Origin: Terriglobia bacterium
GTDB lineage: Bacteria; Acidobacteriota; Terriglobia; Terriglobales; Acidobacteriaceae
Reading direction: 5' to 3'
Assembly: GCA_020073285.1 (NCBI GenBank)
Contig: JAIQFM010000033.1
Coordinates: 1 to 32,785, forward strand
DNA: 32,785 nucleotides
Shown: positions 24,386-32,594 of the stretch, one piece after another
Position numbering within the stretch: position 1 is the first letter of the stretch
Layout: every line of letters starts with the position of its first letter
Translations under genes and position numbers: made by a program
The notes under the pieces: model-generated
What the model saw: only the letters and a program-made list of their open reading frames with translations
Databases searched by the model: none
Told to the model about the DNA's origin: nothing

Positions 24386-25009
24386 ATGTCGCTCAATCTC
24401 GCTCTGTTCATCGTCGTCGTCATCTTCGTGGTCGGCTGGTTCGCCGTGGGCACGCACTACAACGTCCGCCGGGGCGAAGCCGCGCTGCTCTGGCTGCAGC
24501 AGGGCCTCCCGCTGATCGGCGGCAAGACCACGCTGCGCTGGCTCGGCTCTTCCATCGTCGAGCTCAAAATGCAGTCGGCGAAAGCGCCGTTCCGCGAGGC
24601 CGAGGTCTTGGTGGTGCTCGAACCGCGCGACGTCGCGCCGCTCTGGTGGATCGCCCGGCTGCGCGGCCGGCGCGACCTGCTTGTCTTCCGCGCCACGCTG
24701 CAGCAGCGCCCGCGAATCGAACTCGAGGCCCACGATCCGAAATCGTGGACCCTCGGAGCGCCCGGAAAGCCCGAGGGCTGGGAAAGTGTCACCGCTCCCG
24801 CGCCGCTCGTTGCGCTTGCTTCCCGGTCCCAGCGCGCCGTTGCCGACGCACTTGCGGCGGCCACGTTGGAGGGCTGCCCGCTGGTGCGGTTCACCGTCCA
24901 CGCCACCGCACCTCACCTGGAAGCGCAGTGGCGGCTGGATCAACTCCGCAAGCACGAGCCGCGCGAGGTGTTCGAAGCCATGCGCGGCATTGGCTCGCTG
25001 CTTTCCTAG
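24386..25009 (+). CDS. Membrane-anchored hypothetical protein
   Basis: The 207-residue protein has one N-terminal transmembrane helix (residues 2-22) and then a soluble domain with VRRGEAALLWLQQGLPLIGG and VLVVLEPRDVAPLWWIARLRGRRDLLVFRATL. I do not recognise a family. I chose the ATG at 24386 because it places the helix at the N-terminus; the frame is open further upstream but overlaps the divergent operon start. It is divergent from the ArsA-pair operon with only 50 bp between, so shared control is likely. Confidence 0.7.
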   Translation: MSLNLALFIVVVIFVVGWFAVGTHYNVRRGEAALLWLQQGLPLIGGKTTLRWLGSSIVELKMQSAKAPFREAEVLVVLEPRDVAPLWWIARLRGRRDLLVFRATLQQRPRIELEAHDPKSWTLGAPGKPEGWESVTAPAPLVALASRSQRAVADALAAATLEGCPLVRFTVHATAPHLEAQWRLDQLRKHEPREVFEAMRGIGSLLS

Positions 25010-25012
25010 TCC

Positions 25013-25052
25013 GTAGTCGGTAGCCCGTCGTCCGGCCCGGACCACCGACTAC
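25013..25052. terminator. Hairpin between convergent genes
   Basis: GTAGTCGGT (25013-25021) and ACCGACTAC (25044-25052) form a 9-bp stem in the 48-bp gap between the hypothetical gene and the end of cstA. It is built of the repeating AGTC/GGTAG words seen elsewhere in the window. Confidence 0.5.
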
Positions 25053-25057
25053 TGCCT

Positions 25058-27139
25058 TTAGTCGTGCGCCGACACCAGCTCGCGCTCGCGCTCGCGGGTG
25101 GGAGTGGGCGTGACCGGTTTCAGGTCCAGCTTCCGCCAGGCCTTGAACGCGTCCCAGGCGATCAGGACCGCGGCAATAAATAGCAGTCCCGCCACAATCA
25201 GCATCGCAATCGCGCCGAAGCTGTTGATCGGCTGCGCTGCGATCTTCGGATTGGACAGGATGCTGGCGTACAAGTTGTACGCGGTGACCAGGATCGCCGC
25301 CATGGTGGTGACGTACATGAAGAGCATCGGCCAGAAGGCGTAGCGCGGACTGCGTCCGATGGACTTCAACCACAGGCTGACGATCAGCAGGCTCAGCGCC
25401 GCCATCAACTGGTTGGATGCGCCGAACAACTGCCAGAGGTAAATCCAGGTGCCGCTGAGTACAAGTGTGAGCGCCAGACCCATGGAGACGATGGCGGAGA
25501 TATGCGGGTTCTTGAACCCAGCCCAGGTATCGCCCAGCCACTCGCCCAAGGTGACGCGCATGACGCGGAAGACCAGTTGCACCATGGTGAGCACGATGAC
25601 CACGAACACGCCGAAGCCCAGCGCGGTGCCGTAAGTCTGCGGGATGGCGCCGAAGGTCACGATGCCGAGCAGCTTGCCAACGCCCGCCGCGAAGGCTCCC
25701 GCACCCGCGCCGCCGGCGATGGAAACCGCCACCAGCGAGAGCAGGGCTAGAGCATTCTCGGAGAACATGCCGCCGCCGCCGACCGGCAGCGCGTCGGTTT
25801 CATATTCCAACTGGCGCGCCGTGCCGATGGAGCCCACCAGGGCGTGCCAGCCCGAGATGGCGCCGCAAGCGATGGTCACGAACAGCATCGGCCAGATCGG
25901 CTGAATGGCGGGCAGCGCCTGTAGGATGTTGCCGGCCGCGTCCTTGGCTTGGGTCATCGGCATCCAGGTGGAGAACACCTTGGTCTGGAAGGTGACCGCC
26001 TTGATCATCTCGGGATTGCCGAACAGCGCGCGCACGCCGCCGACCAGCGCGCCCAGCGCCGACAGTCCGATGGTCAGGAATGTCACCCAGAAGCCGATAT
26101 AGTTGGTCGGCTGGGCAAATCGCCAGATCGGCAGCACCGTCCCCAGATAAGAGAACACGAACACCATCAGGCACCAGAAGACGAACGAGGGCATCATCTT
26201 GATGGAGCCGGACTTGTCCACGTACTTGGGAACGATCTTGCCGTCGGCAGTGATGACGGTGGTGGCCAGGCGCGGGTCGGCCTTGGTCGGGTCCACTACC
26301 GTGTACATCGGTTCGCCGCCGGTGATCCGGTTCAGCCCGTTGCCAATCTTCTCGACGACGGAATTCACCGGGCCGCCGAACACAATGGTGGACGCCGGCT
26401 TGCCGTCAGGGGCTGTGCCCTTCGCCACACTGATGCCCTTGGCGCCCAGCGCCATGCCGCCCAGCGTGAGCGCCACGGCGATGAAGGTCACCAGGATCAG
26501 ATCCATCTTCCACTTATAGAGCATTTGCCCCATCATCAGGCCCATGATGGCGAGCATGAAGATGCCGAACGGGACATCCGCGCGCGGATCGAAAATGCCG
26601 GCCATGATGCCGACGAATGCGCCCGCGAGCAGCAACAGATAGAAGAAGATGAAGACGAATAGGATGATGCGGGCGCGCGGCGAGATCAGCCGGTGGGCAA
26701 TGGCCGACAGCGAATTGCCGTCGTTGCGCACGGCCACCACGATCGCCGAGTAGTCGCTCGCCCAGCCCAGGAAGGAGACACCCAGGGTCAGCCACAGCAG
26801 TGCGGGCATCCAGCCCCACAGCGTGGCCGCGGCAATCGGTCCGACGATCGGACCCGCGGCCGCGATGGATTTGAAGTGATACCCATACAGCACGTTGCGG
26901 CTGGTGGGCATGAAGTCCACGCCGTCCATGTACATGCGCGCCGGCGTTGCCTTCTTGTCATCGGGACGGATGACTTCGGCATCGATGCGCCGGGCGTAAC
27001 GGGTGTAGGCGAGCCAGATCATCACCGCGCCCAGAACCGCCACTACGGGCGCGGACATGGGCGTCTTGGTTACCGCGAATCCGCCTGCCACCAGAACGGG
27101 AATTAGGACTAGGGCGAGGATCGTGAGCCGGATCTTCAT
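25058..27139 (-). CDS. cstA: CstA-family peptide/pyruvate transporter
   Basis: The 693-residue polytopic membrane protein matches the carbon starvation protein A family in length (E. coli CstA 701) and in motifs. Early on there are RMYMDGVDFMPTSRNVLYGYHF and AAAGPIVGPIAAATLWGWMP, then LGWASDYSAIVVAVRNDGNS; the middle has ISGWHALVGSIGTARQLEYE and the C-terminal part LSGTWIYLWQLFGASNQLMA. The family takes up peptides or pyruvate during starvation. It stands alone. The C-terminus is a short charged tail (RERERELVSAHD). Confidence 0.93.
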   Translation of the reverse strand: MKIRLTILALVLIPVLVAGGFAVTKTPMSAPVVAVLGAVMIWLAYTRYARRIDAEVIRPDDKKATPARMYMDGVDFMPTSRNVLYGYHFKSIAAAGPIVGPIAAATLWGWMPALLWLTLGVSFLGWASDYSAIVVAVRNDGNSLSAIAHRLISPRARIILFVFIFFYLLLLAGAFVGIMAGIFDPRADVPFGIFMLAIMGLMMGQMLYKWKMDLILVTFIAVALTLGGMALGAKGISVAKGTAPDGKPASTIVFGGPVNSVVEKIGNGLNRITGGEPMYTVVDPTKADPRLATTVITADGKIVPKYVDKSGSIKMMPSFVFWCLMVFVFSYLGTVLPIWRFAQPTNYIGFWVTFLTIGLSALGALVGGVRALFGNPEMIKAVTFQTKVFSTWMPMTQAKDAAGNILQALPAIQPIWPMLFVTIACGAISGWHALVGSIGTARQLEYETDALPVGGGGMFSENALALLSLVAVSIAGGAGAGAFAAGVGKLLGIVTFGAIPQTYGTALGFGVFVVIVLTMVQLVFRVMRVTLGEWLGDTWAGFKNPHISAIVSMGLALTLVLSGTWIYLWQLFGASNQLMAALSLLIVSLWLKSIGRSPRYAFWPMLFMYVTTMAAILVTAYNLYASILSNPKIAAQPINSFGAIAMLIVAGLLFIAAVLIAWDAFKAWRKLDLKPVTPTPTRERERELVSAHD

Positions 27140-27318
27140 CGGAACCTCCGTGTCACCAACAGAACTGCGCGCGACACGCGAAAGCCCGCATTCCCGAAAT
27201 GGGAAGAGGATAGGCGGGGTGCTAGCCGGCGCTCCGTGCTGACGCTATGTCATTGATTTCCGGAAAACGGTGATGCAACGCACAGCCCTGTGTGAGCTTG
27301 ATCCTAACTCCCGGCGGA

Positions 27319-28536
27319 TTACTCGTAGCGGAGAGCTTCGATGGGGTCGAGTTTGGAGGCTTTGCGCGCGGGATAGAAGCCGAAGAATACGCCCACGCCG
27401 ACCGCGAACAAGGCGGCGATGACGATCGCCTGCGGCGGGATTTCCATCGGCCAGCGCAGCGCGCGTCCCACCAGGTAGGAGGCGGCGACGCCGAAAGCGA
27501 CGCCGATCAGGCCGCCGAACAGGCTGAGCATCACGGCCTCGCCGAGAAACTGCTTGGCGACGTCGCTGTCGGTTGCGCCGATCGACATGCGCACGCCGAT
27601 TTCGCGCGTGCGCTCGGTCACCGAGACCAGCATCACGTTCATGATGCCGATGCCGCCCACCAGCAACGAGACCGAGGCGATCGAGATCAGCAGCAACGAG
27701 AAGGTGCGGCGGGCTTCCAGTTGCGCGTTGATGAATTCGTCGGGGCGGCGGATGTTGAAGTCGTCGTCCTGGCCGGGGCGGATGTGGTGACGCTCGCGCA
27801 GCAGCGCGGAAATCTGCTGGATGGCGGGATTGATGGCGTCCGGCGAAACCGCCGAGCACACGATGTCGTCCAGCCAACTGTTGCCCTTAATTTTTTTCTG
27901 CGCCGTCGTGTACGGCATGATGATGGTGTCGTCCTGGTCCTGGCCGAAGCCGGTTTGCCCGCGCGGCACCAGCACGCCCATCACCTGGCAGGGCAGGTTC
28001 TTCACGCGGATGACTTTGCCGATGGGGTCCTCGACGTCGAACAGTTCCTGGCGCACGGTCTCGCCGATGACGCAAACATCGGCCGCGCGGTCCACGTCGG
28101 ACTGGGTGAACGGCGAGCCCATGGACAGCGACCAGCGCTTGATCTGGAACCACTCCGGGGCCACGCCGCGATAGCCGGTGCTCCAGTTCTTATTGCCGTA
28201 GACGATCTGGGTGCGTGAATCCACGTTAGCCGAGGCCAGCTTGACCAGCGGCACCTGTTTGCGAATGGCCTCGACGTCGCTCTGCATCAGCGTCTTGGTG
28301 CCGTGACTGCCGGTGCGGATGCCGCTGGGAGCGCGCGATCCCGCCTCGATCCACACGAAGTTGTCGCCCAGATTATTGAGCTGTTCCTGGACCTGCGCCG
28401 AGCCGGCCTGCCCGATGGCGACCACGCAGATGACCGCGCCAATGCCGATGGTGATGCCAAGAACGGTCAGAGTGCTGCGCATCTTGTTACGGAAGAGCGC
28501 GCGCAGGGCCTCGCGAATGATGGCGCGGGGAGACAT
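27319..28536 (-). CDS. MacB/FtsX-type ABC transporter permease
   Basis: The 405-residue protein has one N-terminal helix (MRSTLTVLGITIGIGAVICVVAIG), a large periplasmic MacB-like domain (about 60-280) and three C-terminal helices. Those include SVSLLVGGIGIMNVMLVSVTERTREIGVRMSIGA, the coupling-helix signature of FtsX/MacB permeases. It ends in ARKASKLDPIEALRYE, the usual tail. Such permeases work with a separate ATPase and a membrane-fusion protein. Neither gene is adjacent, so it is an orphan in this window. Confidence 0.88.
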   Translation of the reverse strand: MSPRAIIREALRALFRNKMRSTLTVLGITIGIGAVICVVAIGQAGSAQVQEQLNNLGDNFVWIEAGSRAPSGIRTGSHGTKTLMQSDVEAIRKQVPLVKLASANVDSRTQIVYGNKNWSTGYRGVAPEWFQIKRWSLSMGSPFTQSDVDRAADVCVIGETVRQELFDVEDPIGKVIRVKNLPCQVMGVLVPRGQTGFGQDQDDTIIMPYTTAQKKIKGNSWLDDIVCSAVSPDAINPAIQQISALLRERHHIRPGQDDDFNIRRPDEFINAQLEARRTFSLLLISIASVSLLVGGIGIMNVMLVSVTERTREIGVRMSIGATDSDVAKQFLGEAVMLSLFGGLIGVAFGVAASYLVGRALRWPMEIPPQAIVIAALFAVGVGVFFGFYPARKASKLDPIEALRYE

Positions 28537-28640
28537 TTACAAGCTGATTTTACGCCAGTTGCCAGCGCGAGGACTTTGAGAGTTCAGGATTGCGATCGCA
28601 CGGGGAGTTCGAGTCTCCTCGCGGGTAACACTTGCGGCAT

Positions 28641-30416
28641 TCACGAAACTACCGAAGCTCCCAGCAGCAGGCCTCTTTTGGGAAGATCAAGATCGTAACG
28701 TTCGCAGATCGCCTGCACCATGGCATGGTTGATGTCACCCGCCCCTCCAGAACAATATAGTTCTTCGAGTTGCCGCAGGCGCGAGGCGAGGTGGTGGTCG
28801 CCGAAAACGTTTTCGACCCAGCGCGAAAAGTCGCCGCGGCGCAGGTGTCCGTGGAGTTCGGTAGCGGGTGTTGCAGCAACGACATCGACGAATTCCCGCA
28901 GGCTGCGGGCCTGCTGGCCCGAAGAGCCTCTACTTGACACGAACACAAATGCCTGGCCTCTCAGTATGGGTACGTCGAGATATTTCTCCCGATGTCTAAC
29001 GTGCGAGGTCAGCCGCGGCGCAAGCCGGAACCGGCGGAGCCCGCACTCCGCTCCCTCCCCGCCGGTCAGCACCGCGGCTTCCCCGAGGTGCAGTTGTCCC
29101 AGGGTGACGCCCCACTCCTCTTCACGATCCTTGACACGGCAAAGCGCGGCCAGGGTCTTCACCTCATTGGGGTCCGTCGTAAGCGTCACGAGGATGGTCT
29201 CCGTGGCGTCCAACACGCGTCGATCCAGCCGGCCCACTTTGTACGTCACAAGGATATATCCGGCCAATTCGAGGTCGAGGAGGTCCGCTGCCTCTGGACC
29301 CTGAAGGAAGTAATGCGCTTCGTCGACCACGATGCGATGAGGCAGGCCGGTGCGGCGGCGGACGAGCGCCAAGGCGGGGAGAAGCGATTGCATGTACTCG
29401 GATTTTTCCGCGTGCGTGAGCCGCGAAAGATCGATCACAACGCTCATGTCCGGGTGCCGCAACGCGCGGAGCAGTTCGTGGGAACGCGGTGGCGGACTGT
29501 CGCCGCCCAGCACCGTCACACCGGGGAGCACCTCAAGCCCCGTATAATCGCCCTCGGGGTCGATGACGCACACACAGTAGCGGTAAAAAGCGAGCTGCTC
29601 ACAGAGCAGACCGGTGACCCAGGACTTGCCCGATTTCGGGTCCCCGGCGATCAGTAGATTGCGCCCGCGGAAGGACAGCTCCATGGGCCAGCCTTCGCAA
29701 TCGTGTCCCAGCAACAGGCGGCGGCGGCCAACGCGTGAAGGCAAAAGGCTGCGAGAATGAACCAAGCGCCGGATGTAGGACGCCACGTCGGGCGGCCCCG
29801 AGCCGTGCACGACTTCATCGGCCGCCGCCTTGAGCGCCTGACTGCCCCATTCCACGGCCGCGCCGATCTCGCACATCTCGAGCATGCGGTGATCGTTTTC
29901 CGCATCGCCAATGGCAATCGCATTGTGGGACGAAAGTCGCAGGTCAAAGAGGGCCACGCGCAGTCCGGTGGCTTTGCTGACACCGTCGGGCAAGACCATC
30001 AGCCGGTCGCGATTGAACACGGGGACCAGCGAGAGCCGCATCTCGCGGAGGACAGACAATACCTCGTACGCCGCCGAAGCGGGAGCTTCCACGACGCACT
30101 CGCCCACACTGATTGGAATTCCGCGCTGGCGGAGTGCGTCGACGAAGGCGGACGGCGGAGACGCGGCCAGGACGCTGGAGTAACCCGAGCCCGGAAATGC
30201 CAGGACAGCGCCGTTCTCGGCGACGATGGCGTCGACGAAACCGAGATCGCCGGCCTCGCGCCGCAGGTCGCGCAATATCTTTCCGGTCGCCAAGACCACG
30301 ACAACGCCCGCCGCGCGCGCCTCGGCAATGGCCGAGCGCACATCTGGATCCAGCACCCCGTCGACGGCGATGGTGCCATCGTAGTCCAAGACCAGCACGC
30401 CGAACTTCACACTCAC
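28641..30416 (-). CDS. HAD-type phosphatase fused to HerA/VirB4-like ATPase
   Basis: The 591-residue protein starts at GTG (VSVKFGVLVLDYDGT) behind GCGGAG. Residues 1-220 are a Cof-type HAD hydrolase: DYDGT at 11-15, ATGK at 43-46 and GDAEND at 170-175. Residues 230-530 are a HerA/DUF87-like P-loop ATPase with Walker A GDPKSGKS (258-265), the VIDPEGDY motif and Walker B RIVVDEAH (361-368). The last ~80 residues contain HLRRGDFSRWVENVFGDHHLASRL, resembling a small domain of unknown function. How a sugar-phosphatase-type HAD and a translocase-type ATPase cooperate is not known. A longer open frame upstream is unlikely coding. Confidence 0.82.
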   Translation of the reverse strand: MSVKFGVLVLDYDGTIAVDGVLDPDVRSAIAEARAAGVVVVLATGKILRDLRREAGDLGFVDAIVAENGAVLAFPGSGYSSVLAASPPSAFVDALRQRGIPISVGECVVEAPASAAYEVLSVLREMRLSLVPVFNRDRLMVLPDGVSKATGLRVALFDLRLSSHNAIAIGDAENDHRMLEMCEIGAAVEWGSQALKAAADEVVHGSGPPDVASYIRRLVHSRSLLPSRVGRRRLLLGHDCEGWPMELSFRGRNLLIAGDPKSGKSWVTGLLCEQLAFYRYCVCVIDPEGDYTGLEVLPGVTVLGGDSPPPRSHELLRALRHPDMSVVIDLSRLTHAEKSEYMQSLLPALALVRRRTGLPHRIVVDEAHYFLQGPEAADLLDLELAGYILVTYKVGRLDRRVLDATETILVTLTTDPNEVKTLAALCRVKDREEEWGVTLGQLHLGEAAVLTGGEGAECGLRRFRLAPRLTSHVRHREKYLDVPILRGQAFVFVSSRGSSGQQARSLREFVDVVAATPATELHGHLRRGDFSRWVENVFGDHHLASRLRQLEELYCSGGAGDINHAMVQAICERYDLDLPKRGLLLGASVVS

Positions 30417-30747
30417 GTTCTCCGCTTCCGGCCGACTTGATCGGCGATGTGTGCGACATAGTACGCTAGAAAAAGAGAGCGGCAACCAAGAAATACTCGG
30501 CTTGCTGTCCTGAAACAGCCGGCTCAGTGTGCCCAGTTTTGTGCCCACCACCAGACCCGACTGAGATGCCCGCTCTCCGCTGTCCCGGTCCGGCGGCTGT
30601 GTTCGCAGTGCCTTCGCCATAAGCACGGACTAGTAGAAAAACTGCGGATCGCGCCGGCCTAGTTCCTCTTCGTGCCAGCACCAAAGTACCCTTCCGCCTC
30701 TTCCCTCCGCGTACTAAAGTCAGCTCAGGCTCGGACGCCCTACCAAA
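30417..30747. other. Divergent intergenic region
   Basis: This 331-bp gap lies between the HAD-HerA gene (minus) and the PilZ-like gene (plus) and must hold both promoters. I see no gene, clear palindrome or repeat array in it. Confidence 0.5.
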
Positions 30748-31191
30748 ATGCCAGTGAAGCGAATCATACGGAGGCTTTCTGCCTTGCGCAGGTCGCAGGC
30801 TAACCGCATCAAGGCTGTCATCTTTCCGCCTCGTCAGCATCCACGGGTATACCTGACCACCGATGTCAGAGTGGAGGGGCACGACCTTACCTTCACCGCT
30901 CGCAGCGTGCAGTTGGGAACAAGCGGCATGTCTTTGGAGCACGCAGGCCAGCTTGCGATGGCATACCCGGTACTGCTGACGTTCGCTTTGCCGTCAGGCT
31001 GTCCGGTTAGAGTTGGCGCGGTGGTATGGTGGAAGACAAAAGAACTGGTGGGCCTTCGCTTTGACCCCCGAGACCACAACCGCTATATCCAAGAATGGGT
31101 ACAGAGATCGGCAGTCGCCAAGAGTGAAGACGCAGCGACGGTCGATGCCGGGGATGTTGATTCACAAATAGGTCACTCAAACTACGCGTAA
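30748..31191 (+). CDS. PilZ-like domain protein
   Basis: The 147-residue soluble protein has a basic N-terminus and then HPRVYLTTDVRVEGHD, SVQLGTSGMSLEHAG and LVGLRFDPRD. Together these resemble a PilZ domain (R...R, then D/NxSxxG). The residue before the SxxG motif is Thr in place of the usual pattern and the RxxxR motif is altered, so c-di-GMP binding is uncertain. It stands alone. Confidence 0.6.
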   Translation: MPVKRIIRRLSALRRSQANRIKAVIFPPRQHPRVYLTTDVRVEGHDLTFTARSVQLGTSGMSLEHAGQLAMAYPVLLTFALPSGCPVRVGAVVWWKTKELVGLRFDPRDHNRYIQEWVQRSAVAKSEDAATVDAGDVDSQIGHSNYA

Positions 31192-31331
31192 CCAGAGCCG
31201 CTTGTTTAGCAGCGGCGGGTGGCACGGGGAGCAATGGGTCAGGATGATTCTGCGCCCGGATCGGGGCAATTGATGTGACTGGTGGGCAGTGTTTGCCCAT
31301 TGAATCAGTGCCGCTCTGATACAGAAATCTC

Positions 31332-31649
31332 TCAACCGACTTTCGCATCAGCTATGCGAATAATCAATCTCTTGCCGAGGGCTCGGGCAGCGCGGGTAAT
31401 CGTGTCCAACGAGACGGCAACATTCCGCGGATCAAGCAAACGATCAAGCTGAGAGCGGCTGGTGTGGAGCTCCTTGGCGAGGGCCTGTTTTGTCTTTTTC
31501 TTTTTCCGCATGGCTTCGGCGAGCTGCCATGAGATCACGCGCTTGACCGCAACTGCCTCGACTTCCTCTCGGAGGCCTTCTTCCTCCAGAAAACTGTCAA
31601 AAGTCGAACCCGTGTGCTCGACCACTCCGTTCTTTTTCTTTGTTTTCAT
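31332..31649 (-). CDS. HigA-type Xre antitoxin
   Basis: The 105-residue protein has a C-terminal helix-turn-helix (AEAMRKKKKTKQALAKELHT, then SRSQLDRLLDPRNVAVSLDTITRAARALGK) and a flexible charged N-terminus. It overlaps the toxin gene by 4 bp (ATGA), and the toxin is first in the operon, as in HigBA systems. It should neutralise the toxin and bind the operator at 32068. Confidence 0.85.
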   Translation of the reverse strand: MKTKKKNGVVEHTGSTFDSFLEEEGLREEVEAVAVKRVISWQLAEAMRKKKKTKQALAKELHTSRSQLDRLLDPRNVAVSLDTITRAARALGKRLIIRIADAKVG

Positions 31650-32014
31650 TGCGACCTCTCATGCTTCCTTTTGTTCCTGCGCGCCAGCTCCAAATCTTCG
31701 TCGGGCGTTTTCTGGGTCTTCTTGATGAAGCCGTGTAAGAGCACCATTCGTCGGTTCTTGTCAAAATAGAAGAGCACCCGCGCGATTCGGTTTTGCGCCA
31801 GGTCAGACCGCACCTCGTAAATGCCACTGCCTACAGAACGGCATACCGGCATTCCCAGTGGCCAGCCAAACTCGACGGTTTTGATGTCTTCGCCGATCCG
31901 CTTGCGGTCCTCACGGGAAGGGAGACCCTTCAGCCATTCCCGAACCGGCTCCCCACCGGCCTCCGTCCGATAAAAGACGGCCTGCACCCGTTTTTCTTGT
32001 TTGAGGTCCGCCAC
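31646..32014 (-). CDS. HigB/RelE-type toxin (phage Gp49-like family)
   Basis: The 122-residue protein has a GTG start (MADLKQEKRV). The motifs VREWLKGLPSREDRKRIGEDI, GIYEVRSDLAQNRIARVLFYF and MVLLHGFIKKTQKTP are the core of the Gp49-like RelE-fold family, ribosome-dependent mRNA endonucleases. The residues R..., FYF and K-KTQKTP are those usually involved in RNA cutting. It is paired with the antitoxin downstream. Confidence 0.87.
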   Translation of the reverse strand: MADLKQEKRVQAVFYRTEAGGEPVREWLKGLPSREDRKRIGEDIKTVEFGWPLGMPVCRSVGSGIYEVRSDLAQNRIARVLFYFDKNRRMVLLHGFIKKTQKTPDEDLELARRNKRKHERSQ

Positions 32015-32067
32015 CGCTGCTCTCTCATCGGACGGGGACTGCTTGCGCTAGTCCGCCACAAGCTATT

Positions 32068-32085
32068 GTACCATATACGGTACAG
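32068..32085. promoter_or_regulatory. Palindrome TGTACC-N6-GGTACA, likely toxin-antitoxin operator
   Basis: A perfect 6-6-6 inverted repeat lies about 55 bp upstream of the toxin start. On the minus strand it overlaps TACAAT, a good -10 box. Binding by the antitoxin here would block transcription. Confidence 0.6.
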
Positions 32086-32113
32086 AAAGAGCCCACCAAA
32101 TCTCTAGGGAGGG

Positions 32114-32220
32114 TCTGATCAACTCCGGTTCTTGAAGGGGACGGCCTTCAGGCCGCCCGTAAATGCCGCAGAAATAGCACGGCTTTAGCCGCTGAAGGAC
32201 TGACGACGTACTTGATCAGA
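32114..32220. repeat. Possible 107-bp miniature element with TCTGATCAA termini
   Basis: TCTGATCAA (32114-32122) and TTGATCAGA (32212-32220) are perfect inverted repeats. They enclose two smaller palindromes, GGCCTTCAGGCC and CGGCTTTAGCCG. The structure resembles a small non-autonomous element or a repetitive extragenic palindrome. Confidence 0.5.
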
Positions 32221-32313
32221 GTTTCCTTAGGCTTCAGGCTTCAGGCGCAAGGCTGCAACAAACGAATCTCCCGCAATAAGCTATGATGGATATGGCCACA
32301 AGGGGCCGCAATC

Positions 32314-32403
32314 ATGCCTGAATGGATGTGGTTTGTTGTTGTCGTGGCAGCTTGGGTGGTGGTGACGCAGTGGCTCTTGCCTAAGCTGGGAATTCCGACC
32401 TGA
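32314..32403 (+). CDS. 29-residue single-pass membrane microprotein
   Basis: The frame encodes a short protein starting MPEWMWFVVVVAAWVVVTQ and ending WLLPKLGIPT. One hydrophobic helix spans most of it and the ends are polar. AAGGGG lies about 8 bases before the ATG. I do not recognise a family. The transmembrane composition and clean start/stop favour a real gene, but a frame this short could be chance. Confidence 0.4.
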   Translation: MPEWMWFVVVVAAWVVVTQWLLPKLGIPT

Positions 32404-32594
32404 AGAAGCGCCGCCTGCTCCGTCGAGGATCGACGGAAAAAAAGTCCGGAGTCGCAAGTCCCGAGTACCGAGTCACGACAATAGTTTGCTCCTACGGTTT
32501 CTGCGAACTCTCGCCGTGCTTGCGGCTCTCTTGTCCTCACTGACACTCAAACCCAGGACTGCCGCCCTGGGCTAAAGCGGACGTCCCTGCGGGA

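Noticed and set aside
28585-28632. A tRNA T-arm-like motif (GGGAG TTCGAGT CTCCT) with a possible acceptor strand
   Set aside because: No matching 5' acceptor, D arm or anticodon arm could be found, and there is no CCA. At best it is a 3' tRNA fragment or attachment-site scar; no second copy is in the window.
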